Counted from the stretch's first letter, positions 1 through 7,879 are shown. The stretch: 20,056 nucleotides of DNA from an uncultured Lachnospiraceae bacterium (GCA_947068385.1 CAMTBF010000009.1:1-20056); one strand, 5' to 3'. The notes: a model not told the origin generated them from the sequence alone. Made by a program: numbers and translations.

Positions 1-1649
1 CTGCCCAGGCCCGCGCTCTCCACCAGGCTGGGGAAGTCCATGGTGCCGCTCTCCCTGCACAGGCGCAGATAGCTCTCCCAGCTTGCCTCCCTGTCCTCAT
101 GCATCCAGCGGTAGTACCCCAGGGCGCAGATGTCCGCCAGGGCATAGTCGATGGCATAGAAGGGCCAGTGATAGATATGGGGGATGCGCTGCCAGCCCCT
201 GCCCTCCCGCAGGTTCACATTGCAGTCATAGTCCTTGTCCGGGAAATACTCCTTGTCCAGCCTGGCCCAGAGCCCGTTGCACCCCTCCGCCGTCATGTCG
301 GGATCCTCGTACACAAGCTGCTGGAACTCGTCCTGCAGGCACTGGTTGATGATCAGCCGCACCGCGTCCTCCAGATGCATGGCCCGGTAGTCCCCGGCCC
401 GCTCCCCGAAGAACAGCTCCATGTAGGGCATGGCAAAGAACTCCATGGCCATGGCATGGGTCTCCGCCATCTCCGAGGTGTTCCAGCAGCGCTCCCGGAT
501 CTCCTCGTGGCGCTTCAGATATCCCTGGAAGGCATGGCCGCCCTCATGGCACATGATGTAGGCGTTCTCGAAGGTGCCGTCGAAATTGGCGAAGATGAAG
601 GGGGCCCTGTATCTCTCGAATGTAGTCATATAGCCGCCGTCCCGCTTGCCCTTCCGGATCTCCACGTCCGCCAGGCCGTTGTCCAGCAGAAAGGCGATGA
701 ACTCGGCCGTCTCCGGGGACATCTCCGTGTACATCTGCCTGGTGGCCTCCAGGCAGGCGGCAGTGCTGCCGGGCCGGGAATCCCCTTCCGCGCCGGGCTC
801 CACGCACACGGGCACCGGATTCCCCTCCGGGAAATGCACCCCGGCGTCATATATGTAGAGATGTTCCAGGCCCAGACGTTTTCCTCGCCGCTCCTCCAGC
901 TTCCGGGACAGGGGCACCAGGTATCTCTTCACCAGCTTCCTAAACGCCGCCACCTCCTTCGGCCCGTAGCCGATGCGCATCATGCGGAAGTAGCTCAGCT
1001 CCACATAGCTGGAGAAGCCCATGGCCTTCGCCTGCCTGCGCCGGTTGTCCAGCAGCTTGTCGAAGATTTCCTCCAGCTCCTGCCTCTGGGCCTCCCAGGA
1101 ATCGGAGATGGCAAGGGAAGCCCGCTTCCTCACGTCCCGGTCCGGCGACTGGGCGATGAGGGTCATCAGGTTGCGCTTGCGCTTCTCCCCCTCCCAGTCC
1201 ACGGTTCCGTTAGAGGTCAGCTGATTGTACCGGGCCAGCAGCTTATTCTCCTCCTGGGCCAGCTCGATCAGGCGGCTGTCGAACCCGCTCTGCCCGGCCT
1301 CCATGAGGGCGAACGCATAGGATCCCAGGATCTCCTCCAGGTCTTTGCGATGGGGCGAGTCCAGGAGCAGCCGGTCGAACTGGTTGGAAAGGTCGCTGAG
1401 CTTCGGCCCGATTTCGTCATAATATGCCTGCTCCGCCGCGTAAAAAGCGTCATTCACGTCCATGTCATGCCGTACATAGCACAGATCCATGGCCGTCATG
1501 TCCGCCATCAGCTCATAGCGCTTCCTCAGGACGGCCATGCAGGCCTCCGCGTCCCCGGCCTGCCGGAGCTCCTCCATCAGCTGGACGTAGCGCCCCTCCA
1601 GCTCCTCATAGCGCACCCTCTCATAGGGCATTTCCTTAAAATGTATCAT
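1..1649 (-). CDS. M3 family oligoendopeptidase (C-terminus cut by window edge)
   Basis: This is a cytoplasmic zinc metallopeptidase that cleaves oligopeptides. I translated the minus strand by hand: it is open from the window edge to the chosen start, about 549 codons. The M3 zinc motif HEGGHAFQ is at residues 368-375 (bases 534-548 encode HEGGH), followed by the AETHAMAMEF segment (395-404), which should carry the third zinc ligand. The C-terminal part contains IYHWPFYAIDYALADICALGYY, typical of this family. The start is the ATG at 1647-1649 (MIHFKEMPYERV), because a GGAGG lies about 6 bases upstream; an in-frame ATG four codons earlier lacks a well-placed site. Family members are about 560-570 residues, so only some 15 residues appear to be missing. 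A sigma-A promoter lies upstream, and the gene is divergent from the ECF sigma operon. The family call is firm; the substrate is unknown. Confidence 0.93.
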   Translation of the reverse strand, partial: MIHFKEMPYERVRYEELEGRYVQLMEELRQAGDAEACMAVLRKRYELMADMTAMDLCYVRHDMDVNDAFYAAEQAYYDEIGPKLSDLSNQFDRLLLDSPHRKDLEEILGSYAFALMEAGQSGFDSRLIELAQEENKLLARYNQLTSNGTVDWEGEKRKRNLMTLIAQSPDRDVRKRASLAISDSWEAQRQELEEIFDKLLDNRRRQAKAMGFSSYVELSYFRMMRIGYGPKEVAAFRKLVKRYLVPLSRKLEERRGKRLGLEHLYIYDAGVHFPEGNPVPVCVEPGAEGDSRPGSTAACLEATRQMYTEMSPETAEFIAFLLDNGLADVEIRKGKRDGGYMTTFERYRAPFIFANFDGTFENAYIMCHEGGHAFQGYLKRHEEIRERCWNTSEMAETHAMAMEFFAMPYMELFFGERAGDYRAMHLEDAVRLIINQCLQDEFQQLVYEDPDMTAEGCNGLWARLDKEYFPDKDYDCNVNLREGRGWQRIPHIYHWPFYAIDYALADICALGYYRWMHEDREASWESYLRLCRESGTMDFPSLVESAGLG

Positions 1650-1720
1650 CGCTTCCTCCATCCTCTCCCACAGTCTTCCGTATCCGGCCCGCTTTCCGCC
1701 TCCGTCCCCGGTCTTCCTAC

Positions 1721-1748
1721 ATTATACCGGAATACACCGCATTTTCAA
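1721..1748 (-). promoter_or_regulatory. Sigma-A promoter of the M3 oligoendopeptidase gene
   Basis: Read on the minus strand, a -35 TTGAAA (1743-1748) is separated by 16 bases from a perfect -10 TATAAT (1721-1726). The leader before the chosen ATG would be about 65 bases. Confidence 0.7.
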
Positions 1749-1811
1749 GAGCTATCTCAAATCTTCGCCCCATTTCCACCGGGAACAGCAGCCCGGGAAC
1801 GCTCCACAGGC

Positions 1812-1840
1812 TTGCAATTTGTCGTCCAGTCCCATAAAAT
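1812..1840 (+). promoter_or_regulatory. Candidate sigma-A promoter of the ECF sigma operon
   Basis: TTGCAA (1812-1817) and TAAAAT (1835-1840) are separated by 17 bases, about 70 bases before the sigma factor ATG. The -35 matches consensus at only four of six positions. The neighbouring TGTAAC (1844-1849) could instead belong to an ECF-type, self-regulated promoter, with GGATAT 16 bases further on. Confidence 0.4.
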
Positions 1841-1912
1841 ATCTGTAACGAAACCGCCCCGAACCGGATATAGGAAGTAGACGCGTCAAATCGAAAGCAA
1901 AGGAGGGGAGGC

Positions 1913-2377
1913 ATGGACGAACTGTACCGACAGTATTCCCGGATCGTATTCCACTTTCTGTACAAAAAATGCAATGACCCCGCCCTAGCGGAGGACCTGA
2001 TGCAGGAGACCTTCCTGAAAGCCCTGGAGCGCCTGGACAGCTATGACCACAGCTGCAAGCTCTCCACCTGGCTGTGCCAGATTGCCAAGCACCTGCTCTA
2101 CCAGCACTGGGACAAAAGCCACCGGGTGCGGCTGGAGGAGCTGGACGAATCCCTCCAGTCCCGCCAGGACACGGCACAGCACGCCATGGCCCGGGTGGAG
2201 CTGGCGGACGTGTGGGACAGGCTGCAGGCCCTGCCGCCCGATGCCAGGAAGACCGTGGAGCTGCGGGTGCTGGGGGACCTGTCCTTCCGGGAGATCGGCG
2301 ATATCCTGGGAAAGACCGAGAACTGGGCCCGGGTCACATTCTACCGGGCGAAGCTGGCCCTGATCCAGAGGGGCTGA
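1913..2377 (+). CDS. ECF-type RNA polymerase sigma factor (sigma-70 family)
   Basis: This 154-residue protein is the size of a typical two-domain ECF sigma factor that directs RNA polymerase to a small stress or signal regulon. Region 2 spans about residues 4-70: ALAEDLMQETFLKAL (24-38) is the core-binding helix and STWLCQIAKHLLYQHW (51-66) the -10 recognition part. Region 4 spans about 100-150: LQALPPDARKTVELRVLGDLSFREIGDILG is a clear helix-turn-helix for -35 binding. The ATG at 1913 follows AAAGGAGGGGAGGC, a strong ribosome binding site. The gene begins a two-gene operon with a zinc-finger anti-sigma gene 22 bases downstream, which implies control by membrane sequestration. The inducing signal cannot be read from sequence. 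Confidence 0.93.
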   Translation: MDELYRQYSRIVFHFLYKKCNDPALAEDLMQETFLKALERLDSYDHSCKLSTWLCQIAKHLLYQHWDKSHRVRLEELDESLQSRQDTAQHAMARVELADVWDRLQALPPDARKTVELRVLGDLSFREIGDILGKTENWARVTFYRAKLALIQRG

Positions 2378-2399
2378 GACAATCAAAAAGGAGGCTACT

Positions 2400-3236
2400 A
2401 TGGAAAATAAAAATTGCGATATCGTAAAAGACCTGATACCGTCCTATGCGGACGGAATATGCTCCGATGCCACAAAAGAATATGTGGAAGAACATGTGCA
2501 GGAGTGCGATGGCTGCCGCCAGATGCTGGAAGCCTACAAGGCCAATGTGCTCTCCGGCGAGAAGCTGGAGCAGCGGGGAATGGATGGATTGAAGAAAATA
2601 AGGACGAATATGAAGTACCAGAACCTGGTCTGTTATCTGGTGCTGGTGTTCCTGGTCTACTGCGGCGTTGAAGTGTTCTTAGCCAACCATGCGGGCTACG
2701 CCATCTTCGACAATACTACGCTGCTGCTAGTCATCTGCATTGCCGCCAACCTCCTGGCCTCTTTCGGCTATAAGGCCAAGAACAGGCCGGGGAAGATTCA
2801 GTACCTGCTGGGGGCCGCCTCCCTTGTGCTGGATCTGTACTTCATCGCTGTATTCCTTTACGCCGCATCCGGCATCGCTTCGTATGCCGAAAGGCTGTTC
2901 GGCAGGGAGCTGATGCGGGTAGGCCCCTTCCTGGAGCGGCAGCTCATCCTGGCCTTCATAGCCCAGCTCATCTTCTTCGGCTGTAATCTGTGGGCCATCA
3001 TCCGACAGGAGAAAAGCTGCGGCTGGCTGCTGAACCTGAACATGACCGGCATCTTCCTGATGATCAATTATGATCAGTGGCTGAAATATATGGACTCCCG
3101 CGAGACTTTGCTGCGCGCCGTTTACAAGATTACCTTCGAACCCCTCGCCGCCGGCATCCTGGGGATTGCCGCTAGCCTCATCCTCGCCAGGGCACTCCGG
3201 AAAAAGGAGGCTGGCCTCATGGCGGATGGGCAATAG
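2400..3236 (+). CDS. Zinc-finger (zf-HC2) anti-sigma factor with multi-pass membrane domain
   Basis: This 278-residue protein probably binds and holds inactive the sigma factor encoded just upstream. Its cytoplasmic N-terminus starts CDIVKDLIPSYADGICS and carries the H-x3-C-x2-C zinc anti-sigma motif (H32, C36, C39). Charged residues 45-72 link it to a hydrophobic part with about five or six membrane segments, roughly at 74-94, 105-123, 134-157, 181-201, 209-223 and 247-264. Many zinc anti-sigma factors have only one membrane helix, so the long multi-pass part may sense something in the envelope; that is inference. The ATG at 2400 has AAAGGAGG upstream. The gene converges on greA, with a hairpin between them. 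The motif and gene pairing make the call strong, while the signal is unknown. Confidence 0.85.
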   Translation: MENKNCDIVKDLIPSYADGICSDATKEYVEEHVQECDGCRQMLEAYKANVLSGEKLEQRGMDGLKKIRTNMKYQNLVCYLVLVFLVYCGVEVFLANHAGYAIFDNTTLLLVICIAANLLASFGYKAKNRPGKIQYLLGAASLVLDLYFIAVFLYAASGIASYAERLFGRELMRVGPFLERQLILAFIAQLIFFGCNLWAIIRQEKSCGWLLNLNMTGIFLMINYDQWLKYMDSRETLLRAVYKITFEPLAAGILGIAASLILARALRKKEAGLMADGQ

Positions 3237-3268
3237 GCATGCCATCGAAACCGCTGAATCCAAAAACA

Positions 3269-3309
3269 GGGCCGCTGCTCTGGCAGATCATCTGCCTTTG
3301 CAGTGGCCC
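3269..3309 (-). terminator. Terminator after greA, possibly bidirectional
   Basis: A two-part hairpin has an outer stem GGGCCGCTGC/GCAGTGGCCC (10 pairs including one G-U) and an inner stem GGCAGAT/ATCTGCC around a single-base loop. A 3-by-3 internal loop separates them. On the minus strand it is followed by TGTTTTTG, giving a T-run after greA. On the plus strand only TTAT follows, so it would end the anti-sigma transcript more weakly. Confidence 0.75.
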
Positions 3310-3326
3310 TTATCCCAGCCTTTCCT

Positions 3327-3809
3327 CTATCTGCTCCTCTGGATCTCCAGCACCTTGTAGGTGAACGTGCCCGCGGCGGTCTCCACCTCCACGTTGTCCC
3401 CCACCTTGCAGCCGATCAGCGCCTTGCCCACAGGGCTTTCGTTGGAGATCTTGCCCTTCAGGCTGTCCGCCTCGGTGGAGCCCACGATCTTGTACTCCAG
3501 CTCCTCGCTGTACTCGATGTCCAGGAGCTTGACCACGCAGCCGATGTTGATCTTGTCCAGGTCTACCTCGTCCTCTACCACCACCTCGGCGTTCTTCAGA
3601 ATCTTCTCCAGCTCCTCGATCCTGGTCTCGATGTCCCGCTGCTCGTCCTTGGCCGCGTCGTACTCCGCGTTCTCGGACAAATCGCCCTGCTCCCTGGCCT
3701 CCTTGATCTTCTGGGCCACCTCCTGGCGGCGCACCACCTTCAGCTCATGTAACTCGTCCTCATATTTTCTGAGCCCCTCATAGGTCAGAATATTCTTTTT
3801 CTCCTGCAT
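3327..3809 (-). CDS. greA: Transcription elongation factor GreA
   Basis: GreA enters the secondary channel of RNA polymerase and triggers cleavage of backtracked RNA. The protein is 160 residues, normal for the family. The N-terminal coiled-coil hairpin covers about 1-75, with the conserved tip [16 protein letters not shown] (42-57); acidic D43 and E46 are where catalytic metal is held. The FKBP-like C-terminal half contains [20 protein letters not shown] and ends in TYKVLEI. I chose the ATG at 3807-3809 (MQEKKN) because AGGAAG lies 8 bases upstream; a TTG two codons earlier would sit too close to that site. It has its own strong promoter whose -35 overlaps the stop of the upstream gene, and it ends the eight-gene minus-strand run. 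Confidence 0.97.
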   Translation of the reverse strand: MQEKKNILTYEGLRKYEDELHELKVVRRQEVAQKIKEAREQGDLSENAEYDAAKDEQRDIETRIEELEKILKNAEVVVEDEVDLDKINIGCVVKLLDIEYSEELEYKIVGSTEADSLKGKISNESPVGKALIGCKVGDNVEVETAAGTFTYKVLEIQRSR

Positions 3810-3906
3810 TTCCAATACTTCCTTCCTGTTCTATTCTTTCTATTTTTCCGGATTACAGCTCCGTCTTCTCTTCGTCGATTCCCTGTTGTCAATACTCTAA
3901 ATCCCT

Positions 3907-3935
3907 AGTATACCTTTGTTTTGCGGCAGTGTCAA
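3907..3935 (-). promoter_or_regulatory. Strong sigma-A promoter of greA
   Basis: On the minus strand a perfect TTGACA (3930-3935) is 17 bases from TATACT (3907-3912, five of six matches). The TGA stop codon of the upstream 410-residue protein lies inside the -35 hexamer. The greA leader is then about 90 bases. A second TTGACA nearer greA has no partner -10. Confidence 0.8.
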
Positions 3936-5164
3936 GGCAGTAAAGGGCAGTTGCATCGTTTTTGTGCGTTTTTCCATATTTCTTTCATAGAAAAATATGT
4001 GATTTTTTTCCCTTTTGCCATGATTCGGTGCCGCTTCTCCTCCACAGAAAGCATATCCAGCCAGACGCTCCCCTCCGGCGCCGCCGATACCGCCATATAG
4101 GCTTCCCCTGTGAAATCCACAATATTCACGCTTTCCCGGCTAAAGGGGCGCAGCCGCTTCAGCGCTGCCATGTCATCCACCAGCTGCAGCTCGATGGCCA
4201 GGCCATACTCGGTATAGAAATCTTCCACGAAGGCGGACAGCTCTTCATTCCATTCCATCGATGGCAGGAACCAGCACAGGCTTTTCATGTGCCTCACATG
4301 GGACTCTATCACCTCCGGCAGGCCGGGAGCCGTCCCCAGTATCACGAACCGAGACGGCGGCGCCGCAAGCCCCGCCGCCTGGGAAAACACTTGCTCCACC
4401 CAGAACTGCTGCGTATATCCATGGAATTCCTCCACCGGGAACGCCTTGTGCCAGAGGGCTGGCAGGATTTCCTGCATCCGGGTATCCCCCTCCCTGCCGG
4501 TCCATAGCCCTTCCGGCGGATGGCTTTTCCCCTCTCTTCCAGTCTGCAGTCCTTCCGACAGTCTGCTTTCCCCTCCCCTGCCAGCCTGCAGTCCTTTTTC
4601 CGGCAGAAGGCCTTCCGGCCTCTCCCAGTCTCTGTCCCTTGCCTGTCCGTCCCGCGGCCCTGTCAGAACCTTGCGGAGGCTGTCCTCATACACGCAGCGG
4701 CAGCCGTCCATGTCCTGCGCAAGCTCTGCCACCTCCCGGGCAAGCCCGCGCACCATCGCAGCCATCTCATCAATCAGCCCTTCCCTGGCGGCCAGCCACC
4801 GGGCCTCCTCCCCTTCCCAGGCAAGCCTCCTGGCCCGCAGCTCCCTCTGCCGCTTCCGCAGATCCCGCTTCTGCCGCACAGCCCTCCAGGGACGGCACAG
4901 GGCAGAAACCAGGCCATGCCCGCCCACCGCTTCCGCCCTCTTGGAATCCTTTTGATTCCCGGCGACTTCATCTGCCCATTCCGGCATGTCCGCAAGGCCT
5001 TCCATGCCCTCTCCCCGGGGCCTGGGCCCCAGCCTCCTCCCGAACCACTGCCCCTCGTCCACGTCCATCCCTATCCGTATCAGCAGATAGGCCTTCAGCC
5101 CCACTGGCTCTGTCTGGGGCCTCTCCAGCCCCCTTTTTCTATAAAAATATAAAATAGTGTCCAT
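3932..5164 (-). CDS. Uncharacterised 410-residue protein with internal tandem repeats
   Basis: I do not recognise this family. A basic, helical, probably coiled-coil stretch (about 95-155, rich in R, E and A) leads into three 14-residue repeats at 191-232 (GLQAGRGGESRLSE, GLQTGREGKSHPPE, GLWTGREGDTRMQE). A compact C-terminal domain follows at about 236-400, with FVILGTAPGLPEVIESHV (273-290), SLCWFLPSMEW, FVEDFYTEYGLAIELQLV (312-329) and VNIVDFTGEAYMAV. This part looks folded, possibly alternating strands and helices, and is the best evidence that the gene is real. No signal peptide or membrane helix is visible. The ATG at 5162-5164 is 18 bases after the dusB stop with only a weak ribosome binding site (GTGGC), so translational coupling or a later start (M33) is possible. 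It lies between dusB and greA; function unknown. Confidence 0.75.
   Translation of the reverse strand: MDTILYFYRKRGLERPQTEPVGLKAYLLIRIGMDVDEGQWFGRRLGPRPRGEGMEGLADMPEWADEVAGNQKDSKRAEAVGGHGLVSALCRPWRAVRQKRDLRKRQRELRARRLAWEGEEARWLAAREGLIDEMAAMVRGLAREVAELAQDMDGCRCVYEDSLRKVLTGPRDGQARDRDWERPEGLLPEKGLQAGRGGESRLSEGLQTGREGKSHPPEGLWTGREGDTRMQEILPALWHKAFPVEEFHGYTQQFWVEQVFSQAAGLAAPPSRFVILGTAPGLPEVIESHVRHMKSLCWFLPSMEWNEELSAFVEDFYTEYGLAIELQLVDDMAALKRLRPFSRESVNIVDFTGEAYMAVSAAPEGSVWLDMLSVEEKRHRIMAKGKKITYFSMKEIWKNAQKRCNCPLLP
4470..4595 (-). repeat. Three 42-bp tandem repeats within the 410-residue gene
   Basis: Three consecutive 42-base units (4470-4511, 4512-4553, 4554-4595) share blocks such as CTTTTCCCCTC or CTTTCCCCTC, CAGTCTGCAGTCCT or CAGCCTGCAGTCCT. 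Units 2 and 3 are closest; unit 1 is more diverged. They are in frame and encode the repeated G-L-x-x-G-R-x-G segment. Confidence 0.85.
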
Positions 5165-5182
5165 GCCACAATATATGCGGCC

Positions 5183-6148
5183 TCACCCAAAAATAGTCTC
5201 CACTCCCGCTATCAGCTCTTCCATGGTCTCCATGGAATTGATGGTCTGGCGGAACCGGGCGGAATGGGGCATGCCTGCCGTGTACCAGGCCAGGTGCTTG
5301 CGCATCTCCCGCACGGCAGTGTATTCTCCTTTTGTCTTCAGCTGCAGATCCGCATGCTCCAGCACCATCCGCTTCTTCTCCTGTCTGTCCGGCGGCTCCG
5401 GCAGCTTCCCGGTATCCAAGTAGCTGACGGTATCCCGGAATATCCAGGGATTCCCCTGCGCCGCCCGGCCAATCATGATGCCGTCGCAGCCAGTCTGCTC
5501 CAGCATGGCCTTCGCGGTCTGGGGGCTGTCCACGTCCCCATTGCCAATCACCGGAATGCTCACTGCCTGCTTCACCCGGGCGATGATGTCCCAGTCCGCT
5601 TTCCCGCTGTAGTACTGCTCCCTGGTGCGCCCGTGCACCGCAATGGCGGCGACGCCGCAGTCCTCCGCGATTCTGGCGATTTCCACGGCACTTACGCTGT
5701 TCTCGTCAAAGCCTTTCCGGATCTTCACCGTCACGGGCTTGTCCACGGCTTTCACCAGTGCCGACAGGATCTCTCTCACAAGCCCCGGCGATCTCATCAG
5801 GGCAGAACCCTCCCCGTTGTTCACCACCTTGGGCACCGGGCATCCCATGTTGAAGTCCAGGATGGAGAAGGGGCGGTTCTGGATGCGCTTTGCCATGTCC
5901 GCCAGGATCTCTGGATCCGAGCCGAAGAGCTGCAGGGAGGCCGGGACTTCCTCCGGATGGATCTCCAGGAGCTCCTCCGTATTTTTGTTGTTATAAAAGA
6001 TGGCCTTGGCGCTGACCATCTCCATGCACACCAGCCCCGCCCCCATCCGGCGGCAGAGCAGCCGAAACGGCAGGTCCGTCACTCCGGCCATGGGGGCCAG
6101 TATCACATTATTGTCCAGCGTCACGCTGCCGATCGTCAGTTTTCCCAT
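5183..6148 (-). CDS. dusB: tRNA dihydrouridine synthase, DusB type
   Basis: This FMN enzyme reduces specific uridines in the tRNA D-loop to dihydrouridine using NADPH. The 321-residue protein is standard length. LAPMAGVTDLPFRLL (17-31) begins the TIM barrel, DFNMGCPVPK (98-107) contains the catalytic C103, VKIRKGF (141-147) and AVHGRTREQYYSGKADW (170-186) form the substrate and flavin site, and IGNGDV plus MIGRAAQGNPWIF (225-237) bind FMN phosphate. A C-terminal helical domain follows (EMRKHLAWY). I start at the ATG at 6146-6148 (MGKLTIGSV) because homologues begin there and TAGGAA precedes it; the longer frame would start inside coaX. It lies 46 bases after coaX in the same transcript. Confidence 0.95.
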   Translation of the reverse strand: MGKLTIGSVTLDNNVILAPMAGVTDLPFRLLCRRMGAGLVCMEMVSAKAIFYNNKNTEELLEIHPEEVPASLQLFGSDPEILADMAKRIQNRPFSILDFNMGCPVPKVVNNGEGSALMRSPGLVREILSALVKAVDKPVTVKIRKGFDENSVSAVEIARIAEDCGVAAIAVHGRTREQYYSGKADWDIIARVKQAVSIPVIGNGDVDSPQTAKAMLEQTGCDGIMIGRAAQGNPWIFRDTVSYLDTGKLPEPPDRQEKKRMVLEHADLQLKTKGEYTAVREMRKHLAWYTAGMPHSARFRQTINSMETMEELIAGVETIFG

Positions 6149-6194
6149 CGCACTTTTCCTACCTTGCCCGCATTCTCCCTTTGGCCGTCCCCGG

Positions 6195-6974
6195 TCAGCC
6201 TGCAGGCTTTCTGTTCTTCTCATAAAGGATCCGCAGCCCTTCCATGGTCAGATGGCTGTCGTAGATGTCGATAGCATCCGTCTCCTGGGTGATGAGCCGT
6301 CCCAGGCCCCCGGTGGCCACCACCTTCAGCTTCTTAAGGCCGCTCTCTTCCTTCACCTTCCGGATGATGTACTCCGTCTGGCCGATCTGGCCGTACACCA
6401 GCCCCGCCTGCATGCTGCTGATGGTCTCCTGGGCCAGGATGGATTTGGGCTTGCGGATCTCTATCTTGGGCAGCTTGGCCGCCTGGGTCCAGAGGGCCTC
6501 GGAGCTTATCCCCATACCTGGGGCCGTGATGCCCGCGGCGAATTCCCCTTTCTCCGTGATCAGGTCGTAGGTGGTGGCGGTGGCAAAATCCAGCACCAAT
6601 ATAGGGCCGCCGTACTTTTCATAGGCCGCCACCGCGTCCACGATACGGTCTGCCCCGATGGCCCTGGGATCCTCGGTGACGATGCGGATGCCAGTCTTCA
6701 TGCCCGGGCCCACGTTCATAGGACGTGTCTTTGTATAGCGTACCAGCGCCCCCATCAGGGCATGCATCACGTCCGGCACCACGCTGGCCACGATGGAGCC
6801 CTCCAGGTCAGCGGCCTCTATCCCCCGGTTCAGCAGCATCTGGGTAATCAATACGCCGTACTCGTCGGAAGTCCTGGGCATCTTGGTCATGATGCGGAAG
6901 GTGGCAAGCAGCTCCTCCTTCTCGTACACGCCCAGTGCCATATTCGTATTTCCTACATCTATCACTAATATCAT
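6195..6974 (-). CDS. coaX: Type III pantothenate kinase
   Basis: CoaX catalyses the first step of coenzyme A synthesis, ATP-dependent phosphorylation of pantothenate, and is typically not feedback-inhibited by CoA. The 259-residue length fits. The ASKHA-fold phosphate motif DVGNTN is at 6-11, [12 protein letters not shown] (107-118) is the pantothenate-site signature, DFATATTYD (129-137) the second phosphate motif, and ATGGLGRLI (220-228) the adenosine motif. The family usually has DFGTATT, so alanine replaces glycine at residue 131. The ATG at 6972-6974 follows AGAGGTG with 5 bases between; a GTG two codons earlier is less likely. It starts 12 bases after the GNAT gene stop, so the pair is translated from one message. 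Confidence 0.95.
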   Translation of the reverse strand: MILVIDVGNTNMALGVYEKEELLATFRIMTKMPRTSDEYGVLITQMLLNRGIEAADLEGSIVASVVPDVMHALMGALVRYTKTRPMNVGPGMKTGIRIVTEDPRAIGADRIVDAVAAYEKYGGPILVLDFATATTYDLITEKGEFAAGITAPGMGISSEALWTQAAKLPKIEIRKPKSILAQETISSMQAGLVYGQIGQTEYIIRKVKEESGLKKLKVVATGGLGRLITQETDAIDIYDSHLTMEGLRILYEKNRKPAG

Positions 6975-6986
6975 ATCCACACCTCT

Positions 6987-7469
6987 TCACAGCTCCATCA
7001 CCGCGATCACTTCCTCCTCGTCCATCTCGCCGGTCTCCCGGAATCCGAAAGAGCGGTACAGCTCCCTGGCCACCGTATTCTCCGGCTCATAGGACAGCCA
7101 GCAGTGCCGGGCCTCCCCACAGGGCCGCGTCCGTATGAAGTCCAGCGCAAGCTTCATGGCCTTCCGTCCGTATCCCCTGCGCTGATAGCGCTCATCTATC
7201 ATGAACCGCCACAGATTGTAATTGCTCCTGGCAATCTCCGGCGGATTCTCCCAATACTCGTCCGTATCATATCCCACCATCAGGAATCCTACAGCCTTGT
7301 CGTCATCATAGATGCCGAAGGGAAACGCATATCCCCCTCCGGTGATTGCCGTGTAGGCCTCGATGATGCTCACGTCATTGCCCGCCACAAAGCTCTTCTG
7401 ATCCTCCCTGACGCGAAGCCCCAGAATCTCCCAGACATTTCTTCCATTTACTTTCTCGATTCTCACCAT
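6987..7469 (-). CDS. GNAT family N-acetyltransferase
   Basis: This 160-residue enzyme probably transfers an acetyl group from acetyl-CoA to an amine. Motif A, which binds the pyrophosphate of acetyl-CoA, is WRFMIDERYQRRGYGRKAM (87-105) with the QRRGYG turn. Motif B is ENTVARELYRSFGF (130-143), the usual GNAT C-terminal signature. The N-terminal VREDQKSFVAGNDVSIIEAY and the FGIYDDDKAVGFLMVGYD strand pair resemble the spermidine/diamine acetyltransferase (PaiA/BltD-like) branch, but substrate cannot be fixed. I chose the ATG at 7467-7469 (MVRIEKVNG), matching where such proteins begin, with AGGG about 8 bases upstream; the frame also allows a GTG at 7514. It lies in the birA-coaX run. Confidence 0.88.
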   Translation of the reverse strand: MVRIEKVNGRNVWEILGLRVREDQKSFVAGNDVSIIEAYTAITGGGYAFPFGIYDDDKAVGFLMVGYDTDEYWENPPEIARSNYNLWRFMIDERYQRRGYGRKAMKLALDFIRTRPCGEARHCWLSYEPENTVARELYRSFGFRETGEMDEEEVIAVMEL

Positions 7470-7519
7470 TTCCGTAGCCCTGCCCTCTCTCCCCATACCT
7501 ATGCCATTTTCCACAAAGC

Positions 7520-7864
7520 CTACGACAGATATCCCGAAACATCCTCCTTCAGGACGAACACCCTGTAATAAAGCTGTAGGGATTCGAACAGCTCCTGACG
7601 CCGTCTCCTCATCTCGCCCACCAATAGGCCGCTGCTGACCTCGTCATAGGTGATGTCGTCGTCATCGGCATTGGTCTGAAACACCACGCTGCCGTCCTCC
7701 TCAAAGGCTATGGCGAACACGCCGCCCACCTCCTGGGTGAACAGCACGCACAGGATGCGCAGCTCCTCCTGGATGGATTCCGGAATCCCCTTGAACTGCT
7801 CATTAAAGTAATATTTCTGCTCATAGGCATTGGCGGCGCACAGCACCATATTCCCGCTCTCCAT
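7520..7864 (-). CDS. DUF6145 family protein
   Basis: This 114-residue, acidic, soluble protein has no known biochemical role. The pattern VLCAANAYEQKYYFN (7-21), followed by IPESIQEELRILCVLFTQEVGGVF (27-50) and a C-terminal helix ending in LFESLQLYYRVFVLKED, matches what I recall of the DUF6145 family of Lachnospiraceae; I could not check this against a database. There is no signal peptide or membrane helix. An excellent GGAGGAGG ribosome site stands before the ATG at 7862-7864, only 15 bases after the birA stop. Its placement between birA and the GNAT gene indicates co-expression but does not reveal function. Confidence 0.8.
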   Translation of the reverse strand: MESGNMVLCAANAYEQKYYFNEQFKGIPESIQEELRILCVLFTQEVGGVFAIAFEEDGSVVFQTNADDDDITYDEVSSGLLVGEMRRRRQELFESLQLYYRVFVLKEDVSGYLS

Positions 7865-7879
7865 CTGCCTCCTCCTTCT

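Noticed and set aside
99..1880. 593-codon plus-strand open frame
   Set aside because: It is antisense to the M3 peptidase, which has the HEGGH motif and a good promoter; the plus-strand translation is low-complexity with no recognisable domain.
3846..3895. Second TTGACA closer to greA
   Set aside because: No -10 element at a suitable distance; the upstream TTGACA/TATACT pair is much better.
4261..5157. 298-codon plus-strand open frame, proline- and serine-rich
   Set aside because: It is the complement of the 410-residue gene; the proline/serine composition is the shadow of glycine/arginine-rich coding sequence.
5264..6968. Two overlapping plus-strand open frames opposite dusB and coaX
   Set aside because: The minus strand has full-length, motif-complete DusB and CoaX; the plus frames have none.
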